Positions 28,510-37,967 are shown, counted from the first letter of the stretch. The stretch: DNA of 64,000 bases from Flavobacterium xueshanense (GCF_900112975.1 NZ_FONQ01000004.1:1-64000); one strand, 5' to 3'. The notes: a model not told the origin generated them from the sequence alone. Numbers and translations: made by a program.

Positions 28510-29409
28510 ATGGCAAAAGCACTTAAAAAACAAGCCTTAGGAAGAGGATTATCAGCATTATTAAAAGATCCGGAAAACGATATAAAATCTGTTGCCGATA
28601 AAAATGCCGATAAGGTCGTAGGAAATATTATTGAGCTTGAAATTGAGGCGATTGAAATAAATCCGTTTCAACCAAGAAGCAATTTCAATGAGGAATCATT
28701 GCGAGAATTAGCAACATCTATCAAAGAATTAGGTGTTATTCAGCCTATTACTGTACGTAAACTGGACTTCAATAAATACCAGTTAATTTCCGGGGAACGT
28801 CGTCTTCGTGCGTCGACTCTAGTGGGATTGAAAACAGTTCCTGCTTACATTCGTATTGCAAATGACAATGAATCACTGGTTATGGCCTTGGTAGAAAATA
28901 TCCAGCGTCACGATTTAGATCCAATTGAAATTGCACTTTCATACCAACGTTTGATTGACGAAATTCAATTGACTCAGGAACAAATGAGCGAGCGTGTAGG
29001 AAAAAAACGTTCCACAATTGCTAATTATTTGAGACTTTTAAAACTGGATCCGATAATCCAAACTGGAATTCGTGATGGTTTTATCAGTATGGGGCACGGC
29101 CGCGCTATCATTAATATTGAAGACCAAGACATTCAAACTGATATTTACCAAAAAATTGTCAGTCAAAATCTATCGGTTCGTGATACAGAAGCTTTGGTAA
29201 AAAACTATCAGGAAAGTTTAAAACCTAAACCTGCCGGAAAACCAAAAGCAGCTTCGTTTGAAATCGCAGATGCTCAAAAAAGCACTTTTACTAATTATTT
29301 TGGTACCAAAGTAGATGTAAAAGTAGCCGGGAACGGTAAAGGAAAAATCACTATTCCATTTCACTCTGAAGAAGACTTCAACAGAATCATAAAATTAATA
29401 AACGAATAG
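28510..29409 (+). CDS. parB: ParB/Spo0J-type centromere-binding protein
   Basis: 299 residues. The N-terminus has KKQALGRGLSALL, the segment that contacts ParA. The ParB/Srx domain shows the CTPase/DNA-clamp motifs GERRLRA and ENIQRHDL, the helix-turn-helix lies in SERVGKKRSTIANYLRLL, and the C-terminal domain dimerises. It binds parS; no classical parS palindrome was seen in the window. It is in an operon with parA and with the next gene, whose GTG start overlaps its stop by one base. Confidence 0.95.
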   Translation: MAKALKKQALGRGLSALLKDPENDIKSVADKNADKVVGNIIELEIEAIEINPFQPRSNFNEESLRELATSIKELGVIQPITVRKLDFNKYQLISGERRLRASTLVGLKTVPAYIRIANDNESLVMALVENIQRHDLDPIEIALSYQRLIDEIQLTQEQMSERVGKKRSTIANYLRLLKLDPIIQTGIRDGFISMGHGRAIINIEDQDIQTDIYQKIVSQNLSVRDTEALVKNYQESLKPKPAGKPKAASFEIADAQKSTFTNYFGTKVDVKVAGNGKGKITIPFHSEEDFNRIIKLINE

Positions 29410-29969
29410 TGAACAAAATCATTTTCATCGCTCTATTCCTTTTTACATTGGGAAATACTACTGTTTTTGCGCAAGTGCAAACAGAAGCGGTGTTGGTCGC
29501 CAAAGACACTTTAAAATCAAATGATATTGATCCTTTGACACCGGCAAAAGCAGCTTTTTATTCAGCCGTTTTACCAGGTTTGGGTCAGGCTTACAATAAA
29601 AAATATTGGAAAATACCGCTTGTATATGGAGCCTTAGGAACGAGTATTTATTTTTATGTTGATAGCAATAAAAAATACCATCAATATAGAGACGCTTATA
29701 AAAGTAGACTGGAAGGTTCCGTTACTGACGATTTAGCTTTTCTGGACAACAACCGTTTGATTGCCGGACAGAAATTTTACCAACGCAACCGCGATTTATC
29801 CGCTTTGGTGACTTTGGCGTTTTACGCATTAAATATTCTTGATGCCAATGTGGATGCCGCTTTAATCCAGTTTAATGTAGATGAAAACTTGTCCGTAAGA
29901 CCTATTCTTTATCCGAATGATGTAACATTAAAGACGAATGTAGGACTAACATTTAATTATAGTTTCTAG
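29409..29969 (+). CDS. DUF5683 membrane-associated protein
   Basis: 186 residues with a signal peptide (ending TTVFAQ) and the DUF5683 core AAFYSAVLPGLGQAYNKKYWKIPLVYGALG, which includes a hydrophobic hairpin. A second hydrophobic segment, LSALVTLAFYALNILDANVDA, follows. The function is unknown. Its place directly after parB, starting with GTG on the parB stop, is typical of Bacteroidetes. Confidence 0.85.
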   Translation: MNKIIFIALFLFTLGNTTVFAQVQTEAVLVAKDTLKSNDIDPLTPAKAAFYSAVLPGLGQAYNKKYWKIPLVYGALGTSIYFYVDSNKKYHQYRDAYKSRLEGSVTDDLAFLDNNRLIAGQKFYQRNRDLSALVTLAFYALNILDANVDAALIQFNVDENLSVRPILYPNDVTLKTNVGLTFNYSF

Positions 29970-30014
29970 CTCCAAAAATTAGTTTATTGGATTTATTAAA
30001 GAAAACCATGCAGT

Positions 30015-30215
30015 ATGTCATTAATTAATAGAATTGGGAAGAAATATTTTTTTATTGGAACTACGATTTTATTACTAATCACCTTAGTAAATTACTCCGA
30101 AAATAAGACATTTGATTCAATCCGAATGAATTCCTTCTTTTCAGGATTCATCGCCGGAGTTTTATTAGCATTATTAGTTGGTGGACTTTTTAATTATTCG
30201 AAATTTAAAAAATAA
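30015..30215 (+). CDS. Small membrane protein of unknown function
   Basis: 66 residues with two hydrophobic segments (about 11-25 and 41-58) and a basic C-terminus (NYSKFKK). It sits between the DUF5683 gene and dapB with 4 bases before the dapB ATG, so it is probably part of the same operon. No family is recognised. The good fit of the gap and the clean two-helix pattern argue that it is real. Confidence 0.55.
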   Translation: MSLINRIGKKYFFIGTTILLLITLVNYSENKTFDSIRMNSFFSGFIAGVLLALLVGGLFNYSKFKK

Positions 30216-30219
30216 AAAA

Positions 30220-30921
30220 ATGAAAATTGCGCTTTTAGGATACGGAAAAATGGGCCAGGTAATTGAAAAAATTGCGCTGGAAAGAGGCCATGAAATCGTT
30301 TTAAAAAAAGATGGAAATACCACTTTTGATGGCCTTTCAACTGCTGATGTAGCAATTGATTTCAGTGTTCCAATTGCTGCAATGAGTAATATTACAACCT
30401 GTTTCTATGCAAATGTACCGGTAATTTCCGGCACCACAGGATGGCTGGAACAGTATGACGAAGTAGCGGCACTTTGCCATGAAAAAAAAGGAGCATTTAT
30501 CTCCAGTTCTAACTTTAGTTTAGGGGTAAATATATTCTTTGAACTAAATGAACATTTGGCTAGAATCATGTCGAAATTTGACAGTTACAAAGTAGCAATG
30601 GAAGAAATTCACCATACTCAAAAACTGGATGCACCAAGCGGCACTGCGATTTCATTGGCTAAAGGAATTATTGAAAATAGTTCGCACACTAATTGGACAT
30701 TAGAAAAACCGGAAGCGGAGCAAATTCATATTGAAGCCAAAAGAATCGGGACTATTCCGGGAACGCACACCGTTACCTATAATTCATCCGTAGATGCAAT
30801 AGAAATCAAGCATACCGCACACAATCGCGAAGGCTTTGCAGTTGGGGCGGTTATCGCTGCAGAATGGATTGTGGGGAAACAAGGTATTTTCACAATGAAA
30901 GACGTATTAGATTTAAAATAA
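30220..30921 (+). CDS. dapB: 4-hydroxy-tetrahydrodipicolinate reductase
   Basis: The start is placed at 30220 (MKIALLGYGKMGQVIE), because the 14 upstream codons encode a tail with no family counterpart and overlap the small membrane gene. The 233-residue protein has the Rossmann motif GYGKMG, the catalytic segment EEIHHTQKLDAPSGTA and the substrate-binding GTIPGTHTV. It makes tetrahydrodipicolinate for lysine and peptidoglycan diaminopimelate. Confidence 0.94.
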   Translation: MKIALLGYGKMGQVIEKIALERGHEIVLKKDGNTTFDGLSTADVAIDFSVPIAAMSNITTCFYANVPVISGTTGWLEQYDEVAALCHEKKGAFISSSNFSLGVNIFFELNEHLARIMSKFDSYKVAMEEIHHTQKLDAPSGTAISLAKGIIENSSHTNWTLEKPEAEQIHIEAKRIGTIPGTHTVTYNSSVDAIEIKHTAHNREGFAVGAVIAAEWIVGKQGIFTMKDVLDLK

Positions 30922-30994
30922 AATTATTCGCCTGTTTAAGAGCTACCGTTTCTTCTGAAACATCCTTAAACTTTAAACTTTAAATAAAAAAACG

Positions 30995-32563
30995 ATGACA
31001 CTAGTTCAATGGTTTGTATTTTTTCTGCTGGTACAGATAGTTCACTTTTTAGGAACTTGGAAATTATATGAAGCTGCCGGAAGAAAAAGTTGGGAAGCTG
31101 CCATTCCAGTCTATAATGCAATTATTTTGATGAAAATAATTGGTCGTCCTACGTGGTGGACTATTTTATTATTTATTCCAATTATCAATTTGATTATCTT
31201 TCCAGTTATCTGGATTGAAACATTGAGAAGTTTTGGAAAAAGATCTGGATTAGATACTTTCTTAGGAATTATTACGCTGGGATTCTATATCTATTATGTA
31301 AACTATACCCAAAAATTAGAATATGGAGCTGACAGAAGTTTAAGTCCACAAAACAAGGCTGCTGACACGGTAAGCTCATTGCTTTTTGCAGTTGTTGTAG
31401 CGACAATCGTTCATACTTATTTTATTCAACCCTACACGATTCCTACTTCTTCGTTAGAAAAATCTTTGTTGGTTGGTGACTTTTTATTTGTCAGCAAAAT
31501 GAATTATGGCGCCAGAGTTCCCATGACAACTGTTGCTTTACCAATGGTTCATGACTCTATTCCTTTGACAAAAAGCAAATCATACCTGACTTGGCCACAA
31601 TTACCGTACATGAGATTGCCTGGAATTCAAAATATAAAACGTACTGATATCGTGGTATTCAACTGGCCTGTTGATACCGTTTATAGATTTTTTGACACTT
31701 CAAAAAGACGCGCTTATAAACCAGTCGACAAAAAATCAAATTATGTAAAAAGATGCGTGGGAATTCCTGGTGATAATTTATCCATAAAAGACGGTGTCGT
31801 TTACATCGATGGTAAAATACTACAATTACCGGAAAGAGCTAAACCGCAATTCTCTTATAAAGTAGCAATAGATGGAAAAACACCTATTGATTTTGAAACT
31901 TTATACAAAGAGTTAGACATAACAGATCCTTCAGGATTCATAAATGAAACTACAAAAGACACTATTTTCATGAGTGCCCTGACCGAAGCCGGAGCAGAAA
32001 GATTGAAAAATACACCCGGTGTAACCGCTGTTATCAGACAAATATCCAGAGATATTGACAGGGCAAACTATGGCAAAGGAGTATTCCCGCATGTCAATAA
32101 ATGGAATAGTGATAATTACGGACCTGTCTACATTCCTGAACAAGGAAAAACAGTGGAGCTGAACAGCGAAACATTGCCATTTTACAAAACTATTATTGAT
32201 GATTATGAAAATAACGATTTAAAAGTAAATGGTACAGAGATGCGAATAAATGGTAAAGTTGCCACCAGCTATACTTTTAAACAAAATTATTACTGGATGA
32301 TGGGTGACAACCGTCACAACTCAGAAGACAGTCGTTATTGGGGATTTGTTCCTGAAAATCATATCGTGGGCAAACCTATTTTTATATGGTTGAGTATCGA
32401 TCCAAACGGAAAAGGAATAAATAAAATTCGTTGGGATAGAGTTTTTACAACTGTAAGTGGTGAAGGTCAACCTCAATCATATTTCAAATTATTTCTACTT
32501 GGATTAATAATTTTCTTCGTAGGAGAATATTTTTGGAAAAAAAGAAAAAATAGAAAAAATTAG
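30995..32563 (+). CDS. lepB: Signal peptidase I with an extra N-terminal membrane domain
   Basis: At 522 residues it is much longer than ordinary LepB. Residues 1-110 form a DUF5684-like domain with three hydrophobic segments. The peptidase follows a further membrane segment: the nucleophile is probably Ser153 in PTSSLEKS and the general base Lys252 in YVKRCVGIPGD, with MMGDNRHNSEDSRYWG later. A long insertion of about 150 residues separates the last blocks. It cleaves signal peptides of exported proteins. A hydrophobic helix near the C-terminus (LFLLGLIIFFVGEYF) adds another anchor. A 29-bp inverted repeat follows. Confidence 0.93.
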   Translation: MTLVQWFVFFLLVQIVHFLGTWKLYEAAGRKSWEAAIPVYNAIILMKIIGRPTWWTILLFIPIINLIIFPVIWIETLRSFGKRSGLDTFLGIITLGFYIYYVNYTQKLEYGADRSLSPQNKAADTVSSLLFAVVVATIVHTYFIQPYTIPTSSLEKSLLVGDFLFVSKMNYGARVPMTTVALPMVHDSIPLTKSKSYLTWPQLPYMRLPGIQNIKRTDIVVFNWPVDTVYRFFDTSKRRAYKPVDKKSNYVKRCVGIPGDNLSIKDGVVYIDGKILQLPERAKPQFSYKVAIDGKTPIDFETLYKELDITDPSGFINETTKDTIFMSALTEAGAERLKNTPGVTAVIRQISRDIDRANYGKGVFPHVNKWNSDNYGPVYIPEQGKTVELNSETLPFYKTIIDDYENNDLKVNGTEMRINGKVATSYTFKQNYYWMMGDNRHNSEDSRYWGFVPENHIVGKPIFIWLSIDPNGKGINKIRWDRVFTTVSGEGQPQSYFKLFLLGLIIFFVGEYFWKKRKNRKN

Positions 32564-32566
32564 TCA

Positions 32567-32635
32567 AAAGTCATAAAGTCGAAAGTCATAAAGCTCCATT
32601 TAATAAAGCTTTATGACTTTCGACTTTATGACTTT
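32567..32635. repeat. 29-bp perfect inverted repeat built from 7-base units
   Basis: The arms at 32567-32595 and 32607-32635 pair without mismatch around an 11-base loop. Within an arm the word AAAGTC recurs every 7 bases. It lies 3 bases after the lepB stop and could act as an RNA 3' hairpin, though no strong T-run follows. Confidence 0.9.
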
Positions 32636-32652
32636 AAAAACTTTAGACAAAG

Positions 32653-33279
32653 ATGAACATTCTCCTCCATCCCACTTATTTCCCATCGATCAGCCATTTT
32701 GCAGCAATGGTTCAGTCGGAAAATATTACGTTTGAGATAGAAGATAATTTTCAGAAACAAACGAATCGCAATCGCGCTTACATTTACAGTCCAAATGGGA
32801 TTCAGCTTTTGAATATTCCGGTAAAGCATTCGAAAGAAAGCCATCAAAAAACCAAAGATATTAGAATTGAAACCGAATTTGATTGGCAAAAACAACATTT
32901 TAAATCACTGGAAGCAGCTTACCGAAGTTCTCCCTTTTTCGAGTTTTTCGAGGATGACCTGCGTCCTTTTTTTGAAAAAAAACATAAGTTTTTATTGGAT
33001 TTAAATTTTGAAGCTTTGGAAGTTGTGTCAAAATGTCTTCGAATGAAAATGACTTACACAACAACAACCGAATATTTTCATGAAGTTGACACTACTGTAA
33101 TTACCGATTATAGAACTTTGGTAAACGGAAAAAAAGACCTTTCAATATTTGAAAACTACACTCAGGTTTTTGATGACAAACATGGCTTCATAAACAATCT
33201 CAGTGTGTTGGATTTACTTTTTAATGAAGGAAAATATGCAATGGATTATTTAAAAAAACAGCAACTGATTATCGAATAA
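32653..33279 (+). CDS. WbqC-like family protein
   Basis: 208 residues; the start LLHPTYFPSISHFAAM, then QKQTNRNRAYIYSPNGIQLLNIPV, matches the WbqC-like family (PF08889). Members are often found near surface polysaccharide genes, but the biochemical role is not established to my knowledge. Here it is the last gene of the par-dapB-lepB run and converges on the EEP-family gene 14 bases away. There is no signal peptide. Confidence 0.85.
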   Translation: MNILLHPTYFPSISHFAAMVQSENITFEIEDNFQKQTNRNRAYIYSPNGIQLLNIPVKHSKESHQKTKDIRIETEFDWQKQHFKSLEAAYRSSPFFEFFEDDLRPFFEKKHKFLLDLNFEALEVVSKCLRMKMTYTTTTEYFHEVDTTVITDYRTLVNGKKDLSIFENYTQVFDDKHGFINNLSVLDLLFNEGKYAMDYLKKQQLIIE

Positions 33280-33293
33280 CAATTCCATCCAAA

Positions 33294-34340
33294 CTATTCA
33301 AAAGATAATCGTGCCATGATAGGAAAATGATCCGAGTTTATAAAACGAGGGAAATGTTCAAAACTCTTGACTTTCATTTTTTCATCAGCAAAAATATAAT
33401 CAATTCGAGCGGGATAATACCTAAATTTATAAGTTTCTCCAAAACCAATACCTGCTTCTTCGAAGCTATCTTTCATCTTACCTTTTATGTTCCGGTACAC
33501 GTAGGAAAACGCACTGTTGTTCATATCTCCACAAATAATTGTAGGGTAAATACATTTCATTTTGTGCTCTTTGAACATCTCTGCTTGTTGCTGTTGCTGC
33601 TTGAACGCTTTACTGATTCTAATAAAAAGCATCTGTGATTTTTGTTGATTGATGGCATCTATATTTTCATCAATCTCGTTTACATCCGGAGAAATCTTAA
33701 TGGACTGTAAATGCATATTGTAGACTCTGATAATATCTTTCCCTTTTTTGATATCTGCAAATACTACGTTATTGCTGGAATTAGGAAAAATAATATTTCC
33801 TTGATTAATAATTGGAAATTTAGAAAAAATAGCCTGCCCGGTTTTTATTTGGTTTCCATCCGAAAAAATATAGCGATGCGGATATACTTTCAAATCAATA
33901 TTAGCCGAAGAGGAGAATTCTTGCATACATAATATATCGGGATTTTTGTCATTGATGAAAGCCAGAATATCCGAAGGCACATCATCCCTGTCAATCCACC
34001 TGAATACATTCAACAACCGAACATTGTAACTCATTACGGTAAAATCTTTTTCTTCTTTAGAAAATTTAGGAGAAGAAAATTTATAGAACTTATTTATGAA
34101 AGTGATTCCTATCAATAAAACCAATCCGGAAACAATCAATTGCTTCTTGAACTGCATTGCCCAATACACAAAAAAAAGCGCATTAAAGACAAAAAAAAGC
34201 GGCATGAAAAGTGTCAAAACGGATAAAAGTGGAAAGGATTTTGGGGCTAAAAAAGGCAAAACATAAGCAATAAAAGTCACAAAAGTCAGGACTATATTCA
34301 AAAAAAACATTCCTTTATTAAACCATGAAAGATTTTTCAT
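33294..34340 (-). CDS. Endonuclease/exonuclease/phosphatase (EEP) family protein with membrane anchor
   Basis: 348 residues. Three hydrophobic segments within about the first 90 residues are followed by an EEP domain: SYNVRLLN, the metal ligand Glu in DILCMQEFSS, GDMNNSAFSYVY (catalytic Asp/Asn) and the terminal DYIFAD...SDHFPIMARL. The domain hydrolyses phosphodiesters; the substrate is unknown. Its anchored form and its location upstream of two rhomboid genes suggest a membrane role. It is part of a minus-strand block with mutL. Confidence 0.85.
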   Translation of the reverse strand: MKNLSWFNKGMFFLNIVLTFVTFIAYVLPFLAPKSFPLLSVLTLFMPLFFVFNALFFVYWAMQFKKQLIVSGLVLLIGITFINKFYKFSSPKFSKEEKDFTVMSYNVRLLNVFRWIDRDDVPSDILAFINDKNPDILCMQEFSSSANIDLKVYPHRYIFSDGNQIKTGQAIFSKFPIINQGNIIFPNSSNNVVFADIKKGKDIIRVYNMHLQSIKISPDVNEIDENIDAINQQKSQMLFIRISKAFKQQQQQAEMFKEHKMKCIYPTIICGDMNNSAFSYVYRNIKGKMKDSFEEAGIGFGETYKFRYYPARIDYIFADEKMKVKSFEHFPRFINSDHFPIMARLSFE

Positions 34341-34389
34341 TTTCTATATTTTTTTATTTTCACAAAAAGCTAATCGTTCACTTAAAAAT

Positions 34390-35259
34390 TTATTTCCCTG
34401 TTTTAAACAAGAATTCTTTTTCTTCTTTGGACAAACTATCGTAACCTGACTGACTAATTTTGTCTAAAATTTCATCGATTTGTTGTTGCGATTTATCCTT
34501 CGTAACTATTTTTGAAACGCTTCTTTCCAATGGTTTACTGTAGTTTTTGTGCACTTTCTTGAATGGTGTTGTCGTATCTTTTTTGAATAAATTTTCAAAA
34601 AAATCTAATACACCAGAAACTATTTTACTTAAATCCGTTCCATTTTGAAGCAATTTAATAAAAATAAAACCAAAAAAAGCACCTGCAAGATGAGAAATAT
34701 GTCCACCCATGTTCTCAGAACGCAATTGCATCAAATCCACAATAATAATGACCGCAGTTATATGCCATAACTTAACATTTCCAATAATCAGTAAACGAAG
34801 ATCCATCAAAGGATAATAAGTAGTCGTAGCGACTAAAATAGCCATAATAGCAGCAGACGCGCCTACAATAGGAGCACTAATATTTAAAACATAAAACACC
34901 AGAATATAACTAATTCCTGCAAAAATCGCACTTAGCACATACAAGCCAAATAATTGCTTGGATGTAAAATACGTCATAAATAATCGTCCCGAAAAGTTCA
35001 AAACAATCATATTAAAAACGATATGCATGATTCCGCTGTGAAAAAAAGAATACGAAAGCAATGACCACGGTTTCCAGAGCAACAGCGCCGGATTAGAAGA
35101 CAAACTTACATACTGAATATAATCAATAGTGATGCCCAACAAAGATAAAAGCTCAAAGAGGAGCCACGGAAGTACAAACAAAGCTACGTTCCAAAATATT
35201 AGTCTGGTTACTATTCCTCCCGTTTTATAATGTAATTTCAGGTCGTCAATAATATTCAT
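34390..35259 (-). CDS. Rhomboid family intramembrane serine protease
   Basis: 289 residues with about six membrane segments. The catalytic Ser135 is in GASAAIMA and His190 in GGHISHLAGAFFG; HSGIMHIVFNM is the conserved loop segment. The tail of about 90 charged residues is cytoplasmic, with a possible coiled coil. It probably cleaves membrane proteins within the bilayer. It follows a second rhomboid gene and mutL on the same strand. Confidence 0.92.
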   Translation of the reverse strand: MNIIDDLKLHYKTGGIVTRLIFWNVALFVLPWLLFELLSLLGITIDYIQYVSLSSNPALLLWKPWSLLSYSFFHSGIMHIVFNMIVLNFSGRLFMTYFTSKQLFGLYVLSAIFAGISYILVFYVLNISAPIVGASAAIMAILVATTTYYPLMDLRLLIIGNVKLWHITAVIIIVDLMQLRSENMGGHISHLAGAFFGFIFIKLLQNGTDLSKIVSGVLDFFENLFKKDTTTPFKKVHKNYSKPLERSVSKIVTKDKSQQQIDEILDKISQSGYDSLSKEEKEFLFKTGK

Positions 35260-35320
35260 AATTTTATCGGGATTTAAGATCTGCTATTTTGGTTGTACTA
35301 ATTTTAAAGATATTACAATT

Positions 35321-36067
35321 TTAATTCCAACGGTTTTTATTGAACTGATCTTTCTTCCAATACCACATAATGATAAATCCAAATAAAGCGCCACCAACAT
35401 GCGCAAAATGGGCAATTCCACCACCTCCGAAAATTGATTTCCCAGAAATCCCTAAATACAAATCGACTAAAACTAAACCGGGTACAAAATATTTTGCTTT
35501 TATAGGTACAGGAATAAACATCAAGGCCAATTCAGCATTTGGAAACATAAAAGCAAATGCCACTATTATTCCGTAAATAGCTCCAGACGCACCAACAGCA
35601 GTTCCAGCAAAGGCACTGGTAAAATTCTGAAAATCAGAAATGGATATAAATTGTTGCCATCTGGTATCAATTTTACCCTCATTCAAAAGTTGCAAAATAT
35701 CTTGTTTGTCAAATCCATTAGAAACCAAAGTATTTAAACCATCTTGAAAATAGTAATAATTGACTCCGGTATGCAACAACGCCGCGCCCAAGCCACATGA
35801 AATATAGAAGAACAAAAATTTCTTACTTCCCCAAATTTGCTCCAAAGCAGATCCAAAAGAAAACAATGCAAACATATTAAAAAAAATGTGCATAAAACTT
35901 CCATGCATAAACATGTGCGTTAACGGCTGCCACAATTGAAAATCTCGGTTTTCAGGAAAATACAAGGCTAATATTTTATAGGCAGCATCACCAATTATTA
36001 AAGTACCTACAAAAAACAATACATTGATAATAATCAATTGTTTTACGGTTTCAGTTACATTTCTCAT
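35321..36067 (-). CDS. Rhomboid family intramembrane serine protease
   Basis: 248 residues. HGSFMHIFFNMFALFSFG matches the conserved loop, Ser161 lies in GASGAIYG and His223 in HFAHVGGALFG, giving a complete dyad. An insert of about 45 residues (near 105-150) lies between two helices. The start overlaps the mutL stop by 4 bases, so the two are translationally coupled. The two rhomboids are diverged and are not a recent duplication. Confidence 0.93.
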   Translation of the reverse strand: MRNVTETVKQLIIINVLFFVGTLIIGDAAYKILALYFPENRDFQLWQPLTHMFMHGSFMHIFFNMFALFSFGSALEQIWGSKKFLFFYISCGLGAALLHTGVNYYYFQDGLNTLVSNGFDKQDILQLLNEGKIDTRWQQFISISDFQNFTSAFAGTAVGASGAIYGIIVAFAFMFPNAELALMFIPVPIKAKYFVPGLVLVDLYLGISGKSIFGGGGIAHFAHVGGALFGFIIMWYWKKDQFNKNRWN

Positions 36068-37905
36068 ATTGCAAATTTTTTATCTAAATCTTCCACACGC
36101 ATCGTGATGAAAGTGGGTTTGTGAAATGGGGAAACATTTGGATCTTTACAGGCAAAAAGTCCGTTGACCAAGTTTTCCTGCTCTTTTTCGGTTAAGTGCG
36201 TTCCTGTTTTCACGGCTAAACTTTTGGCCATGGATTTGGCAATCGTATCATTCTGACTGAAACTGCTTTCCGGAATCCCATCTTGTAAATCGCTCAACAA
36301 TTGCTCTAAAACCAATGAAACTTCACTCTCCGTTACATTTACCGGAATTCCTGAAATGACGATATGATCTGTATTATTTTCTTCAAAAACAAATCCGGTG
36401 TTCATTAATGACAACTGCAAATCCCCAATAAGTTCCATTTCGCTTGACGAAAAAAACAGGTTCAAAGGAAACAACAATTGCTGACTTGAAGCTTGATGAA
36501 CGGTCATACTTACCAAAAACTGTTCGTACAGAACACGTTGATGCGCCCGTTGCTGATCGACAATTACCATTCCTGATTTGATTGACGAAACGATGTATTT
36601 TTTATGTATTTGATAGGTCTTATGAACGGAATGTTCTACTTCTTCGTCATTAAACAAAGAGGAAGTCACTTCTTCATTCTCGAAAGTCATGTGTCCAATT
36701 TCATCCGTATCTTGTTTTAAACCTACATAAAGACTTTCCCAATTGGCTGTTGGTTCCGGTTTTCTATAACTGGAAAATTGCTTGCTGGGTCTATCTTCAG
36801 AGAATGGATTGAAAGTACCATCTACCTGAATTGTAGGCGTTTCTCCAGTTAAATCTTTGTAATGATACGGGGTGTCTAAATTAGAATCCCTATCAAAATC
36901 CAATACTGGAGCCACATTAAACTGTCCCAAACTATGTTTTATAGAAGCTCTCAAAATCGCATATAATGCATGCTCGTCATCAAATTTAATTTCTGTTTTG
37001 GTAGGATGAATATTGATGTCAATTGTGTTTGGTGGCACTGATAAATATAAAAAATAACTCGGCTGTGCGCCGTCTTTCAGGATTCCGTCATAGGCAGCCA
37101 TAACTGCATGATGTAAATAACCACTTTTTATAAAACGCTCATTGACAAAGAAAAACTGTTCTCCCCGACTTTTCTTGGCAAATTCTGGTTTGCTGACAAA
37201 TCCCTGAATGGACACTATTTCTGTTTCTTCCTGAACCGGCACTAATTTTTCATTGGTTTTACCCGAAAAAATATTGACAATCCGTTGTCGCAAAGTAGAT
37301 GGCGGCAAATTAAACATTTCACTGCCATTGTGGTAAAACGTAAAATGAATATTGGAGTGCGCCAAAGCGACACGATGAAATTCATCAACAACATGACGGT
37401 ATTCCACGGTATCCGACTTCAGGAAATTACGTCGGGCCGGAATATTAAAAAATAAGTTTTTAATCGCAAAAGAAGTTCCTTTTGGCAAAACTGCTACCTC
37501 TTGTGATACGAATTTGCTACCCTCAATGATGATATGGTTTCCCAATTCCTCTTGATCTTGACGCGTTTTCATTTCTATATGCGCTATCGCCGCGATAGAA
37601 GCCAAAGCTTCACCACGAAACCCTTTGGTGTGCAATGAAAATAAATCTTCGGCTTGACGGATTTTCGAAGTGGCGTGTCGTTCAAAACACATGCGCGCAT
37701 CCGTTACACTCATTCCTAAACCGTTGTCAATTACTTGTACCAAAGCTTTTCCGGCATCTTTTATAATTAATTTGATATCTGTAGCTCTTGCATCAACCGC
37801 ATTTTCGAGCAGTTCTTTGACTACTGAAGCTGGTCTTTGAACAACTTCTCCAGCAGCAATTTGATTGGCAACATGATCAGGAAGTAATTGAATTATACTC
37901 GACAT
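36064..37905 (-). CDS. mutL: DNA mismatch repair protein MutL
   Basis: 613 residues. The GHKL ATPase half is complete: IAAGEVVQRPASVVKELLENAVDA, DNGLGM and GFRGEALASIA. The C-terminal half has DQQRAHQRVLYEQ near residue 447, where endonuclease MutL proteins have DQHAAHERILYE, and SPFHKP where they have CPHGRP. The nuclease metal ligands are therefore partly replaced and nicking activity is doubtful. It works after MutS recognises a mismatch. It is the first gene of a minus-strand operon with rhomboid genes, with its own -7 box. Confidence 0.95.
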   Translation of the reverse strand: MSSIIQLLPDHVANQIAAGEVVQRPASVVKELLENAVDARATDIKLIIKDAGKALVQVIDNGLGMSVTDARMCFERHATSKIRQAEDLFSLHTKGFRGEALASIAAIAHIEMKTRQDQEELGNHIIIEGSKFVSQEVAVLPKGTSFAIKNLFFNIPARRNFLKSDTVEYRHVVDEFHRVALAHSNIHFTFYHNGSEMFNLPPSTLRQRIVNIFSGKTNEKLVPVQEETEIVSIQGFVSKPEFAKKSRGEQFFFVNERFIKSGYLHHAVMAAYDGILKDGAQPSYFLYLSVPPNTIDINIHPTKTEIKFDDEHALYAILRASIKHSLGQFNVAPVLDFDRDSNLDTPYHYKDLTGETPTIQVDGTFNPFSEDRPSKQFSSYRKPEPTANWESLYVGLKQDTDEIGHMTFENEEVTSSLFNDEEVEHSVHKTYQIHKKYIVSSIKSGMVIVDQQRAHQRVLYEQFLVSMTVHQASSQQLLFPLNLFFSSSEMELIGDLQLSLMNTGFVFEENNTDHIVISGIPVNVTESEVSLVLEQLLSDLQDGIPESSFSQNDTIAKSMAKSLAVKTGTHLTEKEQENLVNGLFACKDPNVSPFHKPTFITMRVEDLDKKFAI

Positions 37906-37913
37906 TAAAAAAT

Positions 37914-37946
37914 TTAGGTTTAAAGTTTAAGGTTTAAAGTTTTTTA
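37914..37946. repeat. Period-7 repeat in the mutL leader
   Basis: The words GGTTTAA and AGTTTAA alternate in 7-base steps between the mutL start codon and its -7 box, so the repeat is in the 5' untranslated leader. Confidence 0.7.
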
Positions 37947-37959
37947 AAACCAAGAGGTA

Positions 37960-37967
37960 CAAATTTA
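37960..37967 (-). promoter_or_regulatory. Bacteroidetes -7 box of mutL
   Basis: The minus strand reads TAAATTTG, a perfect TAnnTTTG, 55-62 bases before the mutL ATG. Confidence 0.55.

Noticed and set aside
27438..29409. Search for a parS site near parAB
   Set aside because: No GTTTCACGTGAAAC-type or similar palindrome was found in or around the genes.
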